A stretch of DNA of 64,000 nt from Prunella strophiata. Taxonomy: Eukaryota; Chordata; Aves; Passeriformes; Prunellidae. The notes under the pieces were generated by a model, which was given only the letters and a program-made list of their open reading frames with translations, did not search any database and had not been told where the DNA came from. Shown here piece after piece: positions 1 to 11,977 of the stretch (its first letter is position 1; every line of letters begins with the position of its first letter). The position numbers and the translations under genes were made by a program. The stretch lies in the NCBI GenBank assembly GCA_036583965.1, contig JAZBQD010000001.1, positions 13,603,392 to 13,667,391 on the forward strand. The letters are read 5' to 3'.

Positions 1-1444
1 ACTGAATATCAGTCTCAGAACCAAAGGAAGTTTTTCCACCCAGTATGAACTGTCCTTGAGCAAGTCTGTGAAGCCAACAATCTGGAATTTGTTCTGTGAC
101 TTTGCATACCTTGGCTTACAAATCCAGATGAAGTGAAATTCAGTAAGGTTTGCTTTCAGGCAATATTTAAGTAAATCACTCATTACTTAGCAGAACAGAT
201 GGCCCTGCTGTTTAAGGTGTGTGGTTTGTGGTGGCTAGAATCTCTGTTTTGCATCCCTTAAAAAGAACTCAAATTACTCTCCTGTGGGATTTGATTTTAG
301 TAAATCAAGAGGAGCCAGCCACATCCTGGGCTGCATCAAAAGCAACACGACCAGCAGATTGAGGGAGGTGATTCTGCCCCTCTGCTCTGCTCTCATGGAG
401 CTTGTGTGCAGCTCTGGGACACCCAGCATAAGGAGCACTTACAAGTCCTGAGGAGGGGCCACTGAGGTGATCAGATGTCTGAAGCACCTCTCCAAGAGGA
501 CAGGCTGGAGGAGCTGGGGTTGTTCAGCCTGGAGAAGAGGAGCCTCTGCTGACACCTTATAGCACCTTAAAGGGGCTACAAGAGAGCTGCAGGGTGATGT
601 TTTACAGGGTCATGGAGTGGCAGGACAAGGGGAGATGGCTTCAAACTGTGTGAGGGCAGGTTTGGTTTAGGTTTTGGTTTGGTTTAGGTACTGGGAAGAA
701 GTTCTTCAGTGTGAGGGTTCTTGGGCCCTGACACAGGCTGTCCAGAGAAGCTGTGGCTGCCCCACACCTGGAAGTGTCCAAGATGAAGTTGGACAACCTG
801 GGGTAGTGGAAGATTGCTTGGAACAACCTGGGATAGTGGAAGGTGTTCCTGGCCGTGGGGATGGGGGATGGGAGAAGATGATTTCAAGGTGCCTTCCAAC
901 CCAGATCATTCTGTGATTCCATATATGCATTTTCCCTTTTCTTTGGGTTCTGGTGACTGGATTTTCTCAGAACTTAACTTTGCTAGTAGGAGAGAATGTG
1001 CTCTCTTATGCATGTGCTGAATGAAATCCCCATAGACTGTGTGGAAAATCACATTTTAATTCTGTGAACTGTTCCTTAAGAAAACAATATAATACCCTTT
1101 CTGTTTAGCTTTTTTAAAAAGAGAATGCTGCAGTATGGATTAGAAGTGCCATGTAATTAAAGGTTTTCTGGTTGAAATAATCTCTTTGAGATTCATTTTG
1201 GTGTCATTTTCATGGCTACGTTTATTTTTCAGAGAAATAGACTCCTTATCATTGTTGGTTTAGTTTAAGTATCATTGTCTGGGATTAGTATCTGATATTG
1301 AGCTGGTTAATGTAAGATTAAATGTGAAGATTTAAATCAGATTGCTCAGTTATGAAATACTGCTCAGCAGAGGAGTATGCAGTTCAGATGTTATCTTTCT
1401 GTAATCCATGATTTGCTTTCTCCTCTCTCCCTCCATTTTTGCAG
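1..1444 (+). other. ATRNL1: Upstream ATRNL1 intron (3' part)
   Basis: This is the end of the intron before window exon 1. It holds a CR1 LINE 3' end (listed separately) and otherwise AT-rich sequence with no coding signal that I can see. The acceptor is a good pyrimidine stretch running into tttttgcag at 1436-1444. The exon that should precede it, carrying the earlier Kelch blades, is not in the window. Confidence 0.85.
302..917 (+). mobile_element. CR1 LINE 3' end, + orientation
   Basis: The stretch carries the familiar order of motifs of the avian CR1 3' region: caggctggaggagctggg near 502, ttcagcctggagaagaggag near 524, aggctgtccagagaagctgt near 737, then the 3' end gtgccttccaacccagatca near 890 and attctgtgattc at 908-919. 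CR1 is the dominant avian LINE and is usually 5'-truncated, as here. No complete reverse-transcriptase frame is present. Two insertions or expansions break the usual spacing: a ggttt-rich patch at about 660-688, and a 30-bp partial duplication of the acaacctggg segment, with copies starting at 793 and 823. The short open frames inside are not genes. Confidence 0.88.
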
Positions 1445-1700
1445 GAAGACATCTACATGTATGGAGGCAAAATTGAAACGAGTTATGGCAATGTCACTGA
1501 TGAACTGTGGGTTTTCAACATACCCAGTCAAACATGGAGTACCAGAATTCCTGCAGTCCTTGTCCATGGGCAGCAATATGCTGTGGAAGGTCATTCAGCA
1601 CACATAGTAGAGCTGGACAGCAGAGATGTGGTTATGATTGTAATTTTTGGATATTCTTCCATATATGGTTACACAAGCATTGTGCAGGAATACTACATCA
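1445..1700 (+). CDS. ATRNL1: ATRNL1 window exon 1: Kelch-repeat exon
   Basis: The 256-bp exon starts in phase 0 with GAA GAC ATC after tttttgcag and ends one base into a codon before gtaagt at 1701. It encodes 85 full residues. The opening EDIYMYGGKIE is the beta-strand of a Kelch blade with its double glycine. VTDELWVFNIPSQTW is the closing strand with the conserved W. HGQQYAVEGHSAHIVELDSR then begins the next blade. NVT near the start is a potential N-glycosylation site on the extracellular propeller. Against remembered human ATRNL1 the differences are mainly conservative. The phase-1 end plus GG from the next exon makes AGG (Arg) at the junction, where I recall Ser in human. Confidence 0.95.
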
Positions 1701-4700
1701 GTAAGTCACTTTCAAATAATTTTGATCACATACTGATACAAAAAGTGCTGGTTTTTTAAGTGAAAAAAAAGTGATTTTTCTTTTTTCAGAAAGAAAAATG
1801 TGGTTTTTCCAAAATAAATAAAACATCACCTTTTTTCCTTCAAGTTATGTACATAAGATTTATTGTCAAGTAGTAGTGTGTAGTGTGTTTGGAGCACCAT
1901 GACATTTTCCATTTTTGTACGTGGTTGTGGTACCCTAAAGAAGGTCAAAATTGAAACCAGAAATTCCTCACCATGGTAATTGTGATGAAATGTAGTTTTT
2001 CAACACAGACTTGCTGGTTTTACCACACAGTAGAAGAGCGAAAACCAACAATAATTTAGTTATTTTAAGGGCTCTTTAATGTTGGTATATTATTTTCCTT
2101 CTGTGGTATTGTTTTTAAATGTAATAACTTAGTTCAGCATTATATACAGGGTTCTCTCCTAAAGATATACATGTTGCTGTTAAGAGTTAATAACTGAAAA
2201 TGAACTCTAATTTTCTCTAAATAAGCTACCATGTCTGTCTGGGTTTCCCCTTGTGAACTGCAAGCTGTTCCTGGGGTGATTTTAAATGCTGAAATTAAAT
2301 AAACGAAGAGAAATCTTTTTATCATATACATGATGCAGTTAAGATACTATTTCAATGAAATAATATTGAAAATTTACATCTGATAAATTCTTAGGTATAT
2401 TTATATGCCTACTAGTTAAATTTATAGTCTACTTTTATTTAATTCCTTTTTTCTGTTGAGTTTATCTGAGTCTCTTATTTATGCAATTGCAGAAAGCATA
2501 ATACAAAATTTCAAAGTAATACCTACATGCTAAGGGATGATAATTGTTTTTAATTGTTCCATTTAACTTTTTTTTCATGTATGCATATTTTTATAATCAC
2601 TGTTTAAACAGATTTATAGGTTCAGGAAATCCCTTCAAAACTCAGATGGTTCTTATGCTCTCTGGCATTATCTCTGATGGCAGTGTCAAAATTATATAAC
2701 AGTGTTGAAAAAGGATAAAAGTGAATGGCAGTAAGAGGAAGAGCACCATAATGTTCTTTATTTGCACTGAAAAATTCCAATTTAACTGCATAAAAGCTAC
2801 TATAAAACTGATCTTAGAATGATGTTTTACAACAGTATTCTAATATTTGTTAAGCATTAAAGGCCATTTTCTAGAAAATCTGACTTTCAGAAAGTTGTTT
2901 TGATCTATCAGATGTATTTTTTTTCTGTGAAGGAAACAATATGTTGTTCTAGCTTTCTGCATGCTTGTTCACTCTAATGTTTATTGGAAAACTTTAAATT
3001 ATTTGCTTCTTATGTTGGAACTTTAAGTTATTTGCTTTTTCACATGCTGCTAATTTAATATGGAATAGAAGTACCAATTTTATTCTCACCTATTATTGTT
3101 GTTAGTTTAATTAGGAAGAAGGGAACATGATTTGTATTGCAAAATTTTCTGCCTGGCTGATTTTATTGATGGCCTTATGGTTGAAATGGACAGCTTGTTC
3201 CTATTTTTTTTTTAATGTTACAGCTATGCTTGTGGAGGATTAATAAAACAGTGTACTTAAGCATATATAACACACAGAAACAAAGCAAAAACCTCAAACC
3301 TTCCCTACCATGGGGATAAGCTGGGAGTAAGAGAAAGCAGTTCTCTGTCAGTTGTGTGTCAATTATTCTCAATTTTTAATGTCTCCTTTCAGAGAGTATA
3401 TTTTTGTTGTATTCTAGTGAGATATTTAGTTTATTAGAGAGAATGTGCTTTACTTGCATCAAACACAAAGGAAAGTTGTAACAGTCTCTAGGGTATTACT
3501 GTGGAAACCCAATGACTTCAGAGGGTCTCCTCATCTGAAGGATTGATTGTTGGGGCTCACAGCACTTTGCAGAACGTGGGGGTACCTGAACCATTGCTGC
3601 CACAGAGAATTCGCATGTTTCATTTCACCTCACTGCATCTCCCTCCTTTCCCTCCCCTCTAAGTGAAGTGAATTTTTGTGGTAAATTTGCTTGAGTTCTG
3701 TGTTGGCCATGGCATTTATCTACAGTTTTGCAGCTGTAGGAACACATTTTTAACCATAAAATTCCAGCTGGTGGTTTGAATTAAGAATTACTATTTTTTG
3801 GGAGGACTTCAGCAGTTTAAGATCCAAACTTAAAAGACATAGGAAGTGAGAAGTATTCCTGTGAACTCACCTGAGTAGGAAAGGAAATTTCATAAAAATA
3901 AGGGTTTCTGATGTTACAGAAGGAAAAATAAGAACCTGATTTTTTTCTTTCTCTGCTTGCTTTATGAACATATTACTTTAACATTTCAAACTGAATTGTT
4001 ATTCTTTCTACATGTTATCACTAATGGCTTTTAGTCCTAATGGAGGCTATTTTTCAAGCATTTACCACATGCCTACTGAAAGAAAGAGACAGAGAGGCAG
4101 TTTGTCCTTTGGTTCATATGGACTGAAACCTCTAGGATCCAGTTCTTTAATGAACTTGATGAACTTGGTACATGGAATTCTGTTGCTAAAGCCTTATTTA
4201 GTTGCTGTGACCATGATTTCCATGAGGTCTGGGTTAAGAAACATCTGAAGAGGTTTTAAATAATTGTGGAAATCACTAGCTTTTCATGTAGGTATGTAGT
4301 TCTTGTAAATAAAACATGCCAATCAAAGATGTAGCCAATCTCAAAATATCTCTGGCACTGTCAGATTAGGGGAGAAAGTAATTTCTGTCAGAGTAAAATA
4401 AATTCTGGAATAATTGGACAGGGTTTGCAGGCAGATTTTCACCATGCAAAGGCACATGAATTTATTTCCACTCCAAAGGTGTGGTGGTTGCTGCAGGAAG
4501 AAAAGAGCTTCCTGTTGTCCTTTGTTGCTTCACCCAGACTTATGGCTTCTGAGGAGCCAGTAAATCCTGATATGGGAATTATGTGAATGATTTTACTAAC
4601 CTGAACCATAAAGCTTTTCTGGGTTACTCCCCAGGGAAATTTATTTCCCTTTAGGTTAGCAATACCTCATAAACCTTCTAAGAATCTCAATGTGAGTCTC

Positions 4701-7700
4701 AAGGTGAATATAATAATGTTGTTTTGTTTTAGCTGAGGATTATAAAGGCTCCTTATATATTAAGAAACTTTTGAATATGTCTTCTGTGATTTTATTCCAT
4801 TTATTTTACAAGACAGAGATTTCTTTGGATTAACATAATATTTCTGTATTTTAGGCTGATTTTTGTTATGGCTTTAGAAGTAGATTATAGATTGCTTTTG
4901 AATAAAAGTATTTCTTTGAAATAATGGAAAAAAAAAGTGGCCCCAGGATGTAACATGCCTCCTCTTTTTGTTGAAGTTAACATAAGCTTCCTGGTTGCTT
5001 GTAAAATTTTCAAGTTTGTCACTCTGACAAAATGAAGGTGGCACACCAAGGTGCTTCTTGGACATTTTGTTCTTTTTACTTGATCTGTCTGAAGGTTGTA
5101 TTATAATAAGGACAGATCACACCAATGTATCTTCCGTTATTTTTTCACTGTGTACTAGACTTGAAATTTAAATCTGGAAAAAAAAATTAAAAACCCCTAT
5201 TTCTTTATTTCTGGCTTGTTTGTTCATGAAGCTCTTTCTCCATTTGACTTTTTAAGCTGTTGAGAATGCAATTTCAATGACTAGTTTGGTCAATGAAGTA
5301 CTTCTTATTCTTATATATATTTCTATATCCTTATGATATATATAATGATAGAGAGAGGGGGATCTCTGAGTATGAGAGGTTATGTAAACATCTTCAACAA
5401 AAATTGAATTTTTCTTGACATCAAGGTAGGTGAAGATTCATATCAATAAGCTGCTTCAAAAAGTCAGATCATATGCATAGTAGTGTCTTTAAATATAGAC
5501 AGGATTGTGTTTTTGTCTGAATGATGCAATGCTCCAGATGCTGAAGTGTGAATGATATCAAAACTGTGTGTACACATTTCAGTATTTGAAATTCAGGCAA
5601 ATCAGCTGAATTTTAGAATGGGAAGTAAAAGGAGCAACGTAACGCTGCTTTTGACTTTTATTTCAGAAAGATGTTGCTGGACCTCTTTTCTTGAATTTAG
5701 GTAATTATTCATAACACCTTTCTTTTCATTCAAGAAGGAACAGGTTTTCATATTTCCACCCAAGTCATGTAGAGTGATGCAATATGCAGTGTTACTGTGA
5801 CAGTGTTCTAAATGCTACACAGAATCATAGACAAATTTAGGTTGGAAAAGACATCAGAATTACCAAATATGCTATTGCTACATAAAACATAATGCTCCAT
5901 AAATGCTACATGAACCAGTCAGATAGAAATGCTAAAGTATTCTATTATGCATGTATTATCAACAGCATTGTGCTAATGTATGTGGAGAAATATCCCTGAA
6001 AAGCATATATGCCAATCTCTAGGACTGATCATTAAATAAATAAATGAAGATACTGTTGGTAATAGAAAGCCTGTATTTGCAGGCTGACTCCTCACCAGCC
6101 TTCTTGCAGAAATTGTATCAAGTAAATCTATTAGTTATCAAAGTAATATGTATGTAATGTACAGTATTATCAGTACAAATTTGATATTTGTATTCAGAAT
6201 TGCACTTCTTCATAGCTTGATAATATCCAGCATGGGGATTGCAATAAAATACTGCTTACATACTACACATAAATAATGTAAATATTCTATGTCAGTTATA
6301 AATAGTGTATTACACAAATACCAGCATTCATACACACAAAAATCATCACTATTCTTCCTCGGAATCTATACCTTATAACTTGCCATAAGCACTTGTTACT
6401 GAAAAAAATGTAGCTTATAGAGGCAGTGCCCGGAAGCTATTTAAGGAAAGTATGATACCAAAAATAATAACTGAAAATCATGAGCCTCTTCATGAGAATC
6501 TGGAGGAAAAGGAGTTAATCTAAACTATCTACATAATATCATGTAAAAGTTAGAATGGGATTCAACCGTAAATTTTCAGAGGAAGCAAGGTGTATGGAGG
6601 TGTGTGCTAGCCTTGGATAAGTAACTTTATAATGGCAGGCAGTTGAGGTTAAGAACTGGGAGATTGCTCCACTTTGAAAGTCCTTGTCCAGACTCTCTGC
6701 TCTTCTGACAATCTCCACTGAGGCTGGAAGTGAATTCTGTTTCACATCTGTAGCACTGACTCCCAGCCATCACAGCCTCTTCTGTATAGTATAGGCTGCC
6801 TTGTGCAGGAAATACCTCCTGGCTTGCTCTTTTTGTGACTCAGATCATCATCTGGGAAGATGGAGAGGGGAAAAAAGACATTTTTGGGGCTACAAGGCTG
6901 CAAGAACTCACTTAACAGGTTTCTTTTTTTTTTTTTGCTATGGTAAAATAGTTTTCAGTTATATTCTCTTCTTCAGTCATAACAGCTATTGTGGCTGGTT
7001 TTATTTGGTGTCTCTTTGCAGTTATTAATCATATGATGTAAAACATGGATTGAAATGCCAATTGAACGAGCTGCTATCAAATTATTCTTTTGTGAGTCTT
7101 CTGCAATTGAATGGGTATATTTGCAGTTAAAGAACTAAGAAACAGCAGTTGAAAATGGATTTTAGCTCAATAATTTTATGGTTACTCCCCAAGTGTCTGC
7201 CCATATCCATGCACACTTGGAGCTGCCTTATGTTACGTGCTTCTCATGACTCACTGCAGCTCAGTGTGTGCCAGGCTCCTCAGACTCCCCGTGACTGGGC
7301 ACAGGTGTTCCTAATGAATCTGAAGGAGCTGGAGCACTGAATTCTCATCAGCCATCTCTGGTGAAAATTAATCATAACTCCTAATTTCATATTTTCGAAA
7401 AGCTTTGGGCTTTTTTTTTTTGTTTGTTTGTGTGAGTGCTGAAGTCACATGTGGGAGAAAATGAGATACTTGCGTGGCAGCTGTAACAATGATGTATTTT
7501 TGATTTGATTAAGAATAGCAGATAATAGTCTGACAACATTATCTAATTGCAGATACTTTGATACATTGGTATAAAACTACTTGTTAAAATAAATTCAAAT
7601 AGTTATTGCTGTATTTAGAATTATATTGGAAATAATTTTATGTTCTTAAAACTCCTAGTAGTGTGATTCAGCAGTAGTAAGCTTTTAAATTATGGTTTTT

Positions 7701-7717
7701 TTTAATGTCTCTTCAAG
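1701..7717 (+). other. ATRNL1: Intron 1 (6.0 kb)
   Basis: This GT-AG intron has donor gtaagt and acceptor ending cttcaag. It is AT-rich with many short poly(A) and poly(T) runs. I see a weak CR1 3' fragment in reverse orientation near 5819-5866 and an AT-simple patch with a gagaga run at about 5310-5360. A GC-richer patch at about 7180-7340 is unassigned. I see no exon-like frame with flanking splice signals. Confidence 0.85.
5819..5866 (-). mobile_element. Short CR1 3'-end fragment, reverse orientation
   Basis: The string agaatcatag at 5821 followed by ttaggttggaaaagac at about 5837 is the reverse complement of the typical CR1 terminus (gtcccttccaac ... attctatgattct). Only about 45 bases are recognisable. 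A 9-base repeat aatgctaca flanks the area at 5811 and 5902, but CR1 does not normally leave target-site duplications, so I give that no weight. Confidence 0.55.
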
Positions 7718-7901
7718 GGTCTAACTCTTGGCTTGTACCAGAAACGAAAGGAGCAATTGTTCAAGGTGGATATGGCCATACCAGTGTCTATGATGAACTG
7801 ACAAAATCTATTTATGTCCATGGTGGATACAAAGCATTGCCTGGCAATAAATATGGATTGGTGGATGATCTTTACAGATATGAAGTTAATACTCGGACAT
7901 G
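7718..7901 (+). CDS. ATRNL1: ATRNL1 window exon 2: Kelch-repeat exon
   Basis: The 184-bp exon begins with two bases that complete the split codon from exon 1 and ends with TG of the Trp codon in TRTW, finished by G in the next exon. It encodes 60 full residues, with SNSWLVPETKGAIVQGGYGH as one strand set and KSIYVHGGYKALPGNK as the next Kelch blade with the GG pair. DDLYRYEVNTRTW closes that blade. The protein is nearly identical to remembered human ATRNL1, with only conservative changes such as Arg for Lys. The donor is gtaagt at 7902 and the acceptor cttcaag is at 7711-7717. Confidence 0.95.
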
Positions 7902-10900
7902 GTAAGTTGGATTTATAATGTAGGAAACCAAATTATAGGTTAATGAAGAACACAGAAGTGTAGAGTAAAGTTCTACCAAAGTTATGCAGGTGCCTCCATA
8001 TCCTTTGCACATTTCAGAACAACACATTCTCTGCAACAAAATGGAAGAATTGTGGTGAGGGACTATACTTGAGTCAATGGATTAGTGGAGTTATTAATTG
8101 AAAGGATGGCAGGGAGGAAGCTTTGTGCATGTTCTACAATTAGGGAAAAGGTTCTCCTTTCCAGACACAACCACTGTGCAGAAATAGCACATGTGAACTG
8201 TTTCCTCATGGTGTGAATATACTGCTGGTGTACATTACAGTGGCTGTTCTTTAAAGAAGTAGGAAACCCTAAGAACTGTGGAAGGTTATTTTTCACAAAA
8301 CTATCAGAAATAAGAGAGAAGACCTTTGATATTATGTAGGAGTCTTTAGTTATGAAGGCTTTCGGTGTTTCTGTTTCTATCAGTTCCTTGTTCCTCAAGG
8401 AACTTATTGTAACTTATGAAGGCTACTTGTATGTTATGCTCAGAAAGTGACCTTGAATGTTTTTTCTTACCTTAGAGATGATTTGAGATCAAGAACTATT
8501 TCTTTGAACATTTTATTCTTGTGATTTAATATTTGTTTAGAGTACTAATGGCTTCACTTTGAGCACCCAAAACTTGCTCTCAGATGTTGGGAACATGGGT
8601 TTAGTTTCACTGAGGTTCTAATACCATTAACTCATGGCATTTGGAAACATTAATACAAGAATTTTTTTTCTTTTAATATATTTTTAAGTTCCTGGAATTT
8701 TAATGCTTTCTTATTCTATTTTTGGAACAAAGTGATATTTTTCCCTTTGATGGTCTGTTTGACAATAAAATAATAATAATTGTTGGAATATTTTAATGCA
8801 TTATTCATATAAAAACTAATAAAGAATACTTATTCGACTCTATGCTAATGTAGCATTCTCTGCAGCTGGTAGAGAACTCAAGTCTTTTTTTGTGAGATTT
8901 ATACTGGGAGTGAATTTTAGTATGGGATTGAAAATGGGCTCAGAGGATGGATTAATGACATGTAGTGATAAAATCTGAATCTTTGTTTACTGTGACACTT
9001 CATGATTAGCATTCAAAGCACTCAGTGAGGTAAGAGACTGAAGGTGGCACTGGGATAGGTGTGGTATGAGGAAGAGTTGGAATTTTGATGGCTCTCTCAT
9101 GCCCATGTCCATGCCATTTGCTGGTCCTCACTGTTTGGCACTCATTCCATTTCTGTGGCTGAACTGGCAGAGGTTCATGGGCTTCAGTAAGTTGAGGTGT
9201 ACAAATCTGATTACTTGTTGAACTCAGTTGCATGTAGGTTTTAGTTTCTTAATATCAATTAAACATGCTTTATGTTTCTTGGAATGTGAGAGGACAATAT
9301 TTTAATTCCTAATGTGAGCTGTATTCCTAATACACAATGGGGTATTACAGTGCTGGCAATACCTGCATTGCTTTGCATTACTGCCCTGCTGCTGCAGCTG
9401 GGGCACAACGTGGAGCTGGGCTTGGATAATGGCCTGAAGCAGTAGAAGCACCTGCTGGCTTTTGGGTGTTTCTCTTTCCATTCCAGAGTGGTGCTGCTGC
9501 CTGCAGCACTTGGCACTGGCATAGTTAACAGGGACTAATGTTTGCAGATACACGAGTATGTGCATAAATAATGGATTCAGGGGAAACCTGCTGAGACTCT
9601 CACAGAATTTGCATGGGGTTGATATGTGCTGGAGAGTTCTCTAGATTGCCCTCATTAGTGATGCTAATGAATAGTGAAAATCATGGCCAAATTAACAAAC
9701 TTACAGTTCTGCTGAATCTTGAGGAAAAGTTGCTGTTACTGGGAGGGGTGAAACTCAGCACACAATATGCAAAAATTACAGGAAAAAAAATCCCCACACT
9801 GTGGTAGGGACCAGGAGTGGGGCAACACAGTTGGGTCACAAGTAGAAAAGTGAGTAGCCCAAAAGAGAAACCTGTGGAGAATTTTTATATCCACTGTGTA
9901 GAGGAGAATCCTTAGTGATTCCCAGAACAGTGTATGTCTCTTCAGGCCTTTAGTGATCAACACAACTGTTTGCAGACAGCTGTGAGGCAGATCATCAAGG
10001 CAGAGTCTAGTGTATAGCAATTAGTGTGAATTGGGCAATAGGGGCTGTAGAAAACTCGAGAAGCAAAAGGTATCTGAATGGACAAAGATAACATGTTCTT
10101 AGGATATTATCATTCTTTCAAGTCATAGCAGCAGAATTCCTCTATTGCCAGTCAAAAATAACTTAAAAATAATGTCTTGTTCTACTTCCATGTAATTCTG
10201 ATTTTCTGTGTTGCTAACTGATGAGTTGAACCTGAATACCATATTTATCTGGGGGTACCATAAGTATCCTGTGTCAAGCCAATTCGTGGTTAGAAAAACA
10301 CACTTATGTGGTGTTCTGTTTTCAAATATGTTAATCACAAATACACAAGAGAAAAGCAAGTCGCTTAATAGGAAAGAAAAAAAAAAAAGGGGTCAAAAGC
10401 AGAAGCACGTGTGTGGGTATGTAAGTGGATTGAAGGAATTGTCACATTTTTAAGCAATTAAAAAAAGCTCATTTATTTTCATTTAGTCTTTGATATTTTG
10501 TTTGATGTTATTTTCCAGGGCTAAGGGGGAATTTATTTCAATAATAATATGAGAATTCAGGTTTGATGCTTTCCTTTCAACTCATGTTTAAACATACAAT
10601 ATGTTATCACTTAAAATATTTCAAATTTGTTGATTGATTTATGTTATTATGTAAGAAAAATGAGATATACTTTAAACCTTTTCCCTCAAGCATGATGATG
10701 ATGATGATGTAAAAGTAGTGAACAAATATGAGAGTGGTTCAAGAGAGAGTATTATTCAATCATAAGGAAAGATTGTTGAGTCAGTTTCTTACAGGAAACG
10801 AATGACTAACAGCTTAATTGTAGATTTGAGCAGTGTGTAGTAACATAAATGAAAATGAGAGTCTAAACTTGTAAACTCAGATGACTGAAACAATGAGAGG

Positions 10901-11822
10901 TTATTAGGAGAATGTAGAAGGTATTTTGTACTGGTGATCTAATCAGCTCTTCACAAACATGTCTACAGCTGGTCTGCTTAACTAATTCATCTGGCAAAAC
11001 CCACAGATGGTTACTCTCTTCCTTGGTAAGATTTATTTGCTGGGATTGAATCAAGTTTGTATTCTGTCCTTTCCACTGGCCCCACATCTGCCCCTTTCAA
11101 ACTGTGGCATTGATAGCTCTTGGCTACTGTTGGGGCTGTGCCATTGCTCTGGCACAAAGCAGACCACACACACAGAGGCTAAGTGAATAAAGACAGAGAT
11201 CAAAGCCTCAATTGCCTGGACAGTTTTTTTTTCAGCACTGAACTTCACTATGTTTGAGTTTACCAGTCTGAATAAGTTTATGAAGCAGTGCAAGTGTTTT
11301 TATTATATCTAGTATGCCTTCAACCATTACTTTTTCAGGTCTGAGTGTTCAGTTAATTAGGAAAAAAAATGCTTTCATTTGGCAATTTTAAGGATGGTCT
11401 AAAGATTATTTTAGCCTTCTAAAGAATTTTTTATTCCATTTCTTGAGCAAAAAACGAACATGGCTAAGGATATATAAGAATAGGAATTAATGCTATGAAT
11501 GAGTTTTCATTCAATCTTGAGTAAAATTTACCATATCAGTACTAATTTCTGAAGAATATAAACATGTTAAAATTTATTTCAGCTATATTGTTTGGCATAT
11601 GGTTTTATTTTAGCTAAAAGTGTGATATTTTAAATACATTTTTTTTGTACCATGAGAAAATGGATATACCCAGAAACAATCTGATTAAATGTCATTGTAT
11701 TTATTGAGCTATAGTTTACTCTTTTTCTTTTTTTTTTTTGTGTTGCTTTCATGCACAAATTTTCTTGATGCCCACATCCAGTTTTTCACGTGTTAGTATG
11801 TATTTGTTTTTATGTTTTGTAG
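7902..11822 (+). other. ATRNL1: Intron 2 (3.9 kb)
   Basis: This GT-AG intron has donor gtaagt and acceptor ttttgtag. The sequence is AT-rich. It contains a six-unit ATG microsatellite at 10692-10709 and a poly(T) stretch near 11727-11740 upstream of the acceptor. The 9000-9550 region is somewhat GC-richer without a recognisable repeat. The small open frames here look like chance. Confidence 0.85.
10692..10709. repeat. (ATG)6 microsatellite
   Basis: Six uninterrupted ATG units lie within intron 2, about 1.1 kb upstream of exon 3. A perfect trinucleotide run of this length may vary between individuals. Confidence 0.85.
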
Positions 11823-11977
11823 GACTATTTTGAAAGAGAGTGGCTTTGCAAGATACCTTCATTCAGCTGTCTTAATCAATGGAGCTATGCTCATTTTTGG
11901 TGGAAACACTCATAATGATACTTCCCTGAGCAATGGTGCAAAGTGTTTTTCTGCTGACTTTCTTTCCTATGATATAG
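11823..11977 (+). CDS. ATRNL1: ATRNL1 window exon 3: Kelch-repeat exon
   Basis: The 155-bp exon starts with G completing the Trp codon from exon 2 and ends with a single G that opens an Ala codon. It encodes TILKESGFARYLHSAVLING, then the Kelch blade AMLIFGGNTHNDTS with its GG pair, then AKCFSADFLSYDI. HNDTS carries a potential N-glycosylation site. This is one of the best conserved exons in the window: I recall only an Ala-to-Ser difference from human (FLAYD to FLSYD). The acceptor is ttttgtag at 11815-11822 and the donor gtatgt at 11978. Confidence 0.96.

Noticed and set aside
684..930. Overlapping frames of 70-80 codons near the window start
   Set aside because: They lie inside a CR1 LINE 3' non-coding region.
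5811..5910. 9-bp direct repeat aatgctaca flanking a CR1 fragment, as a target-site duplication
   Set aside because: CR1 normally integrates without such duplications, and other near copies of the string occur close by.
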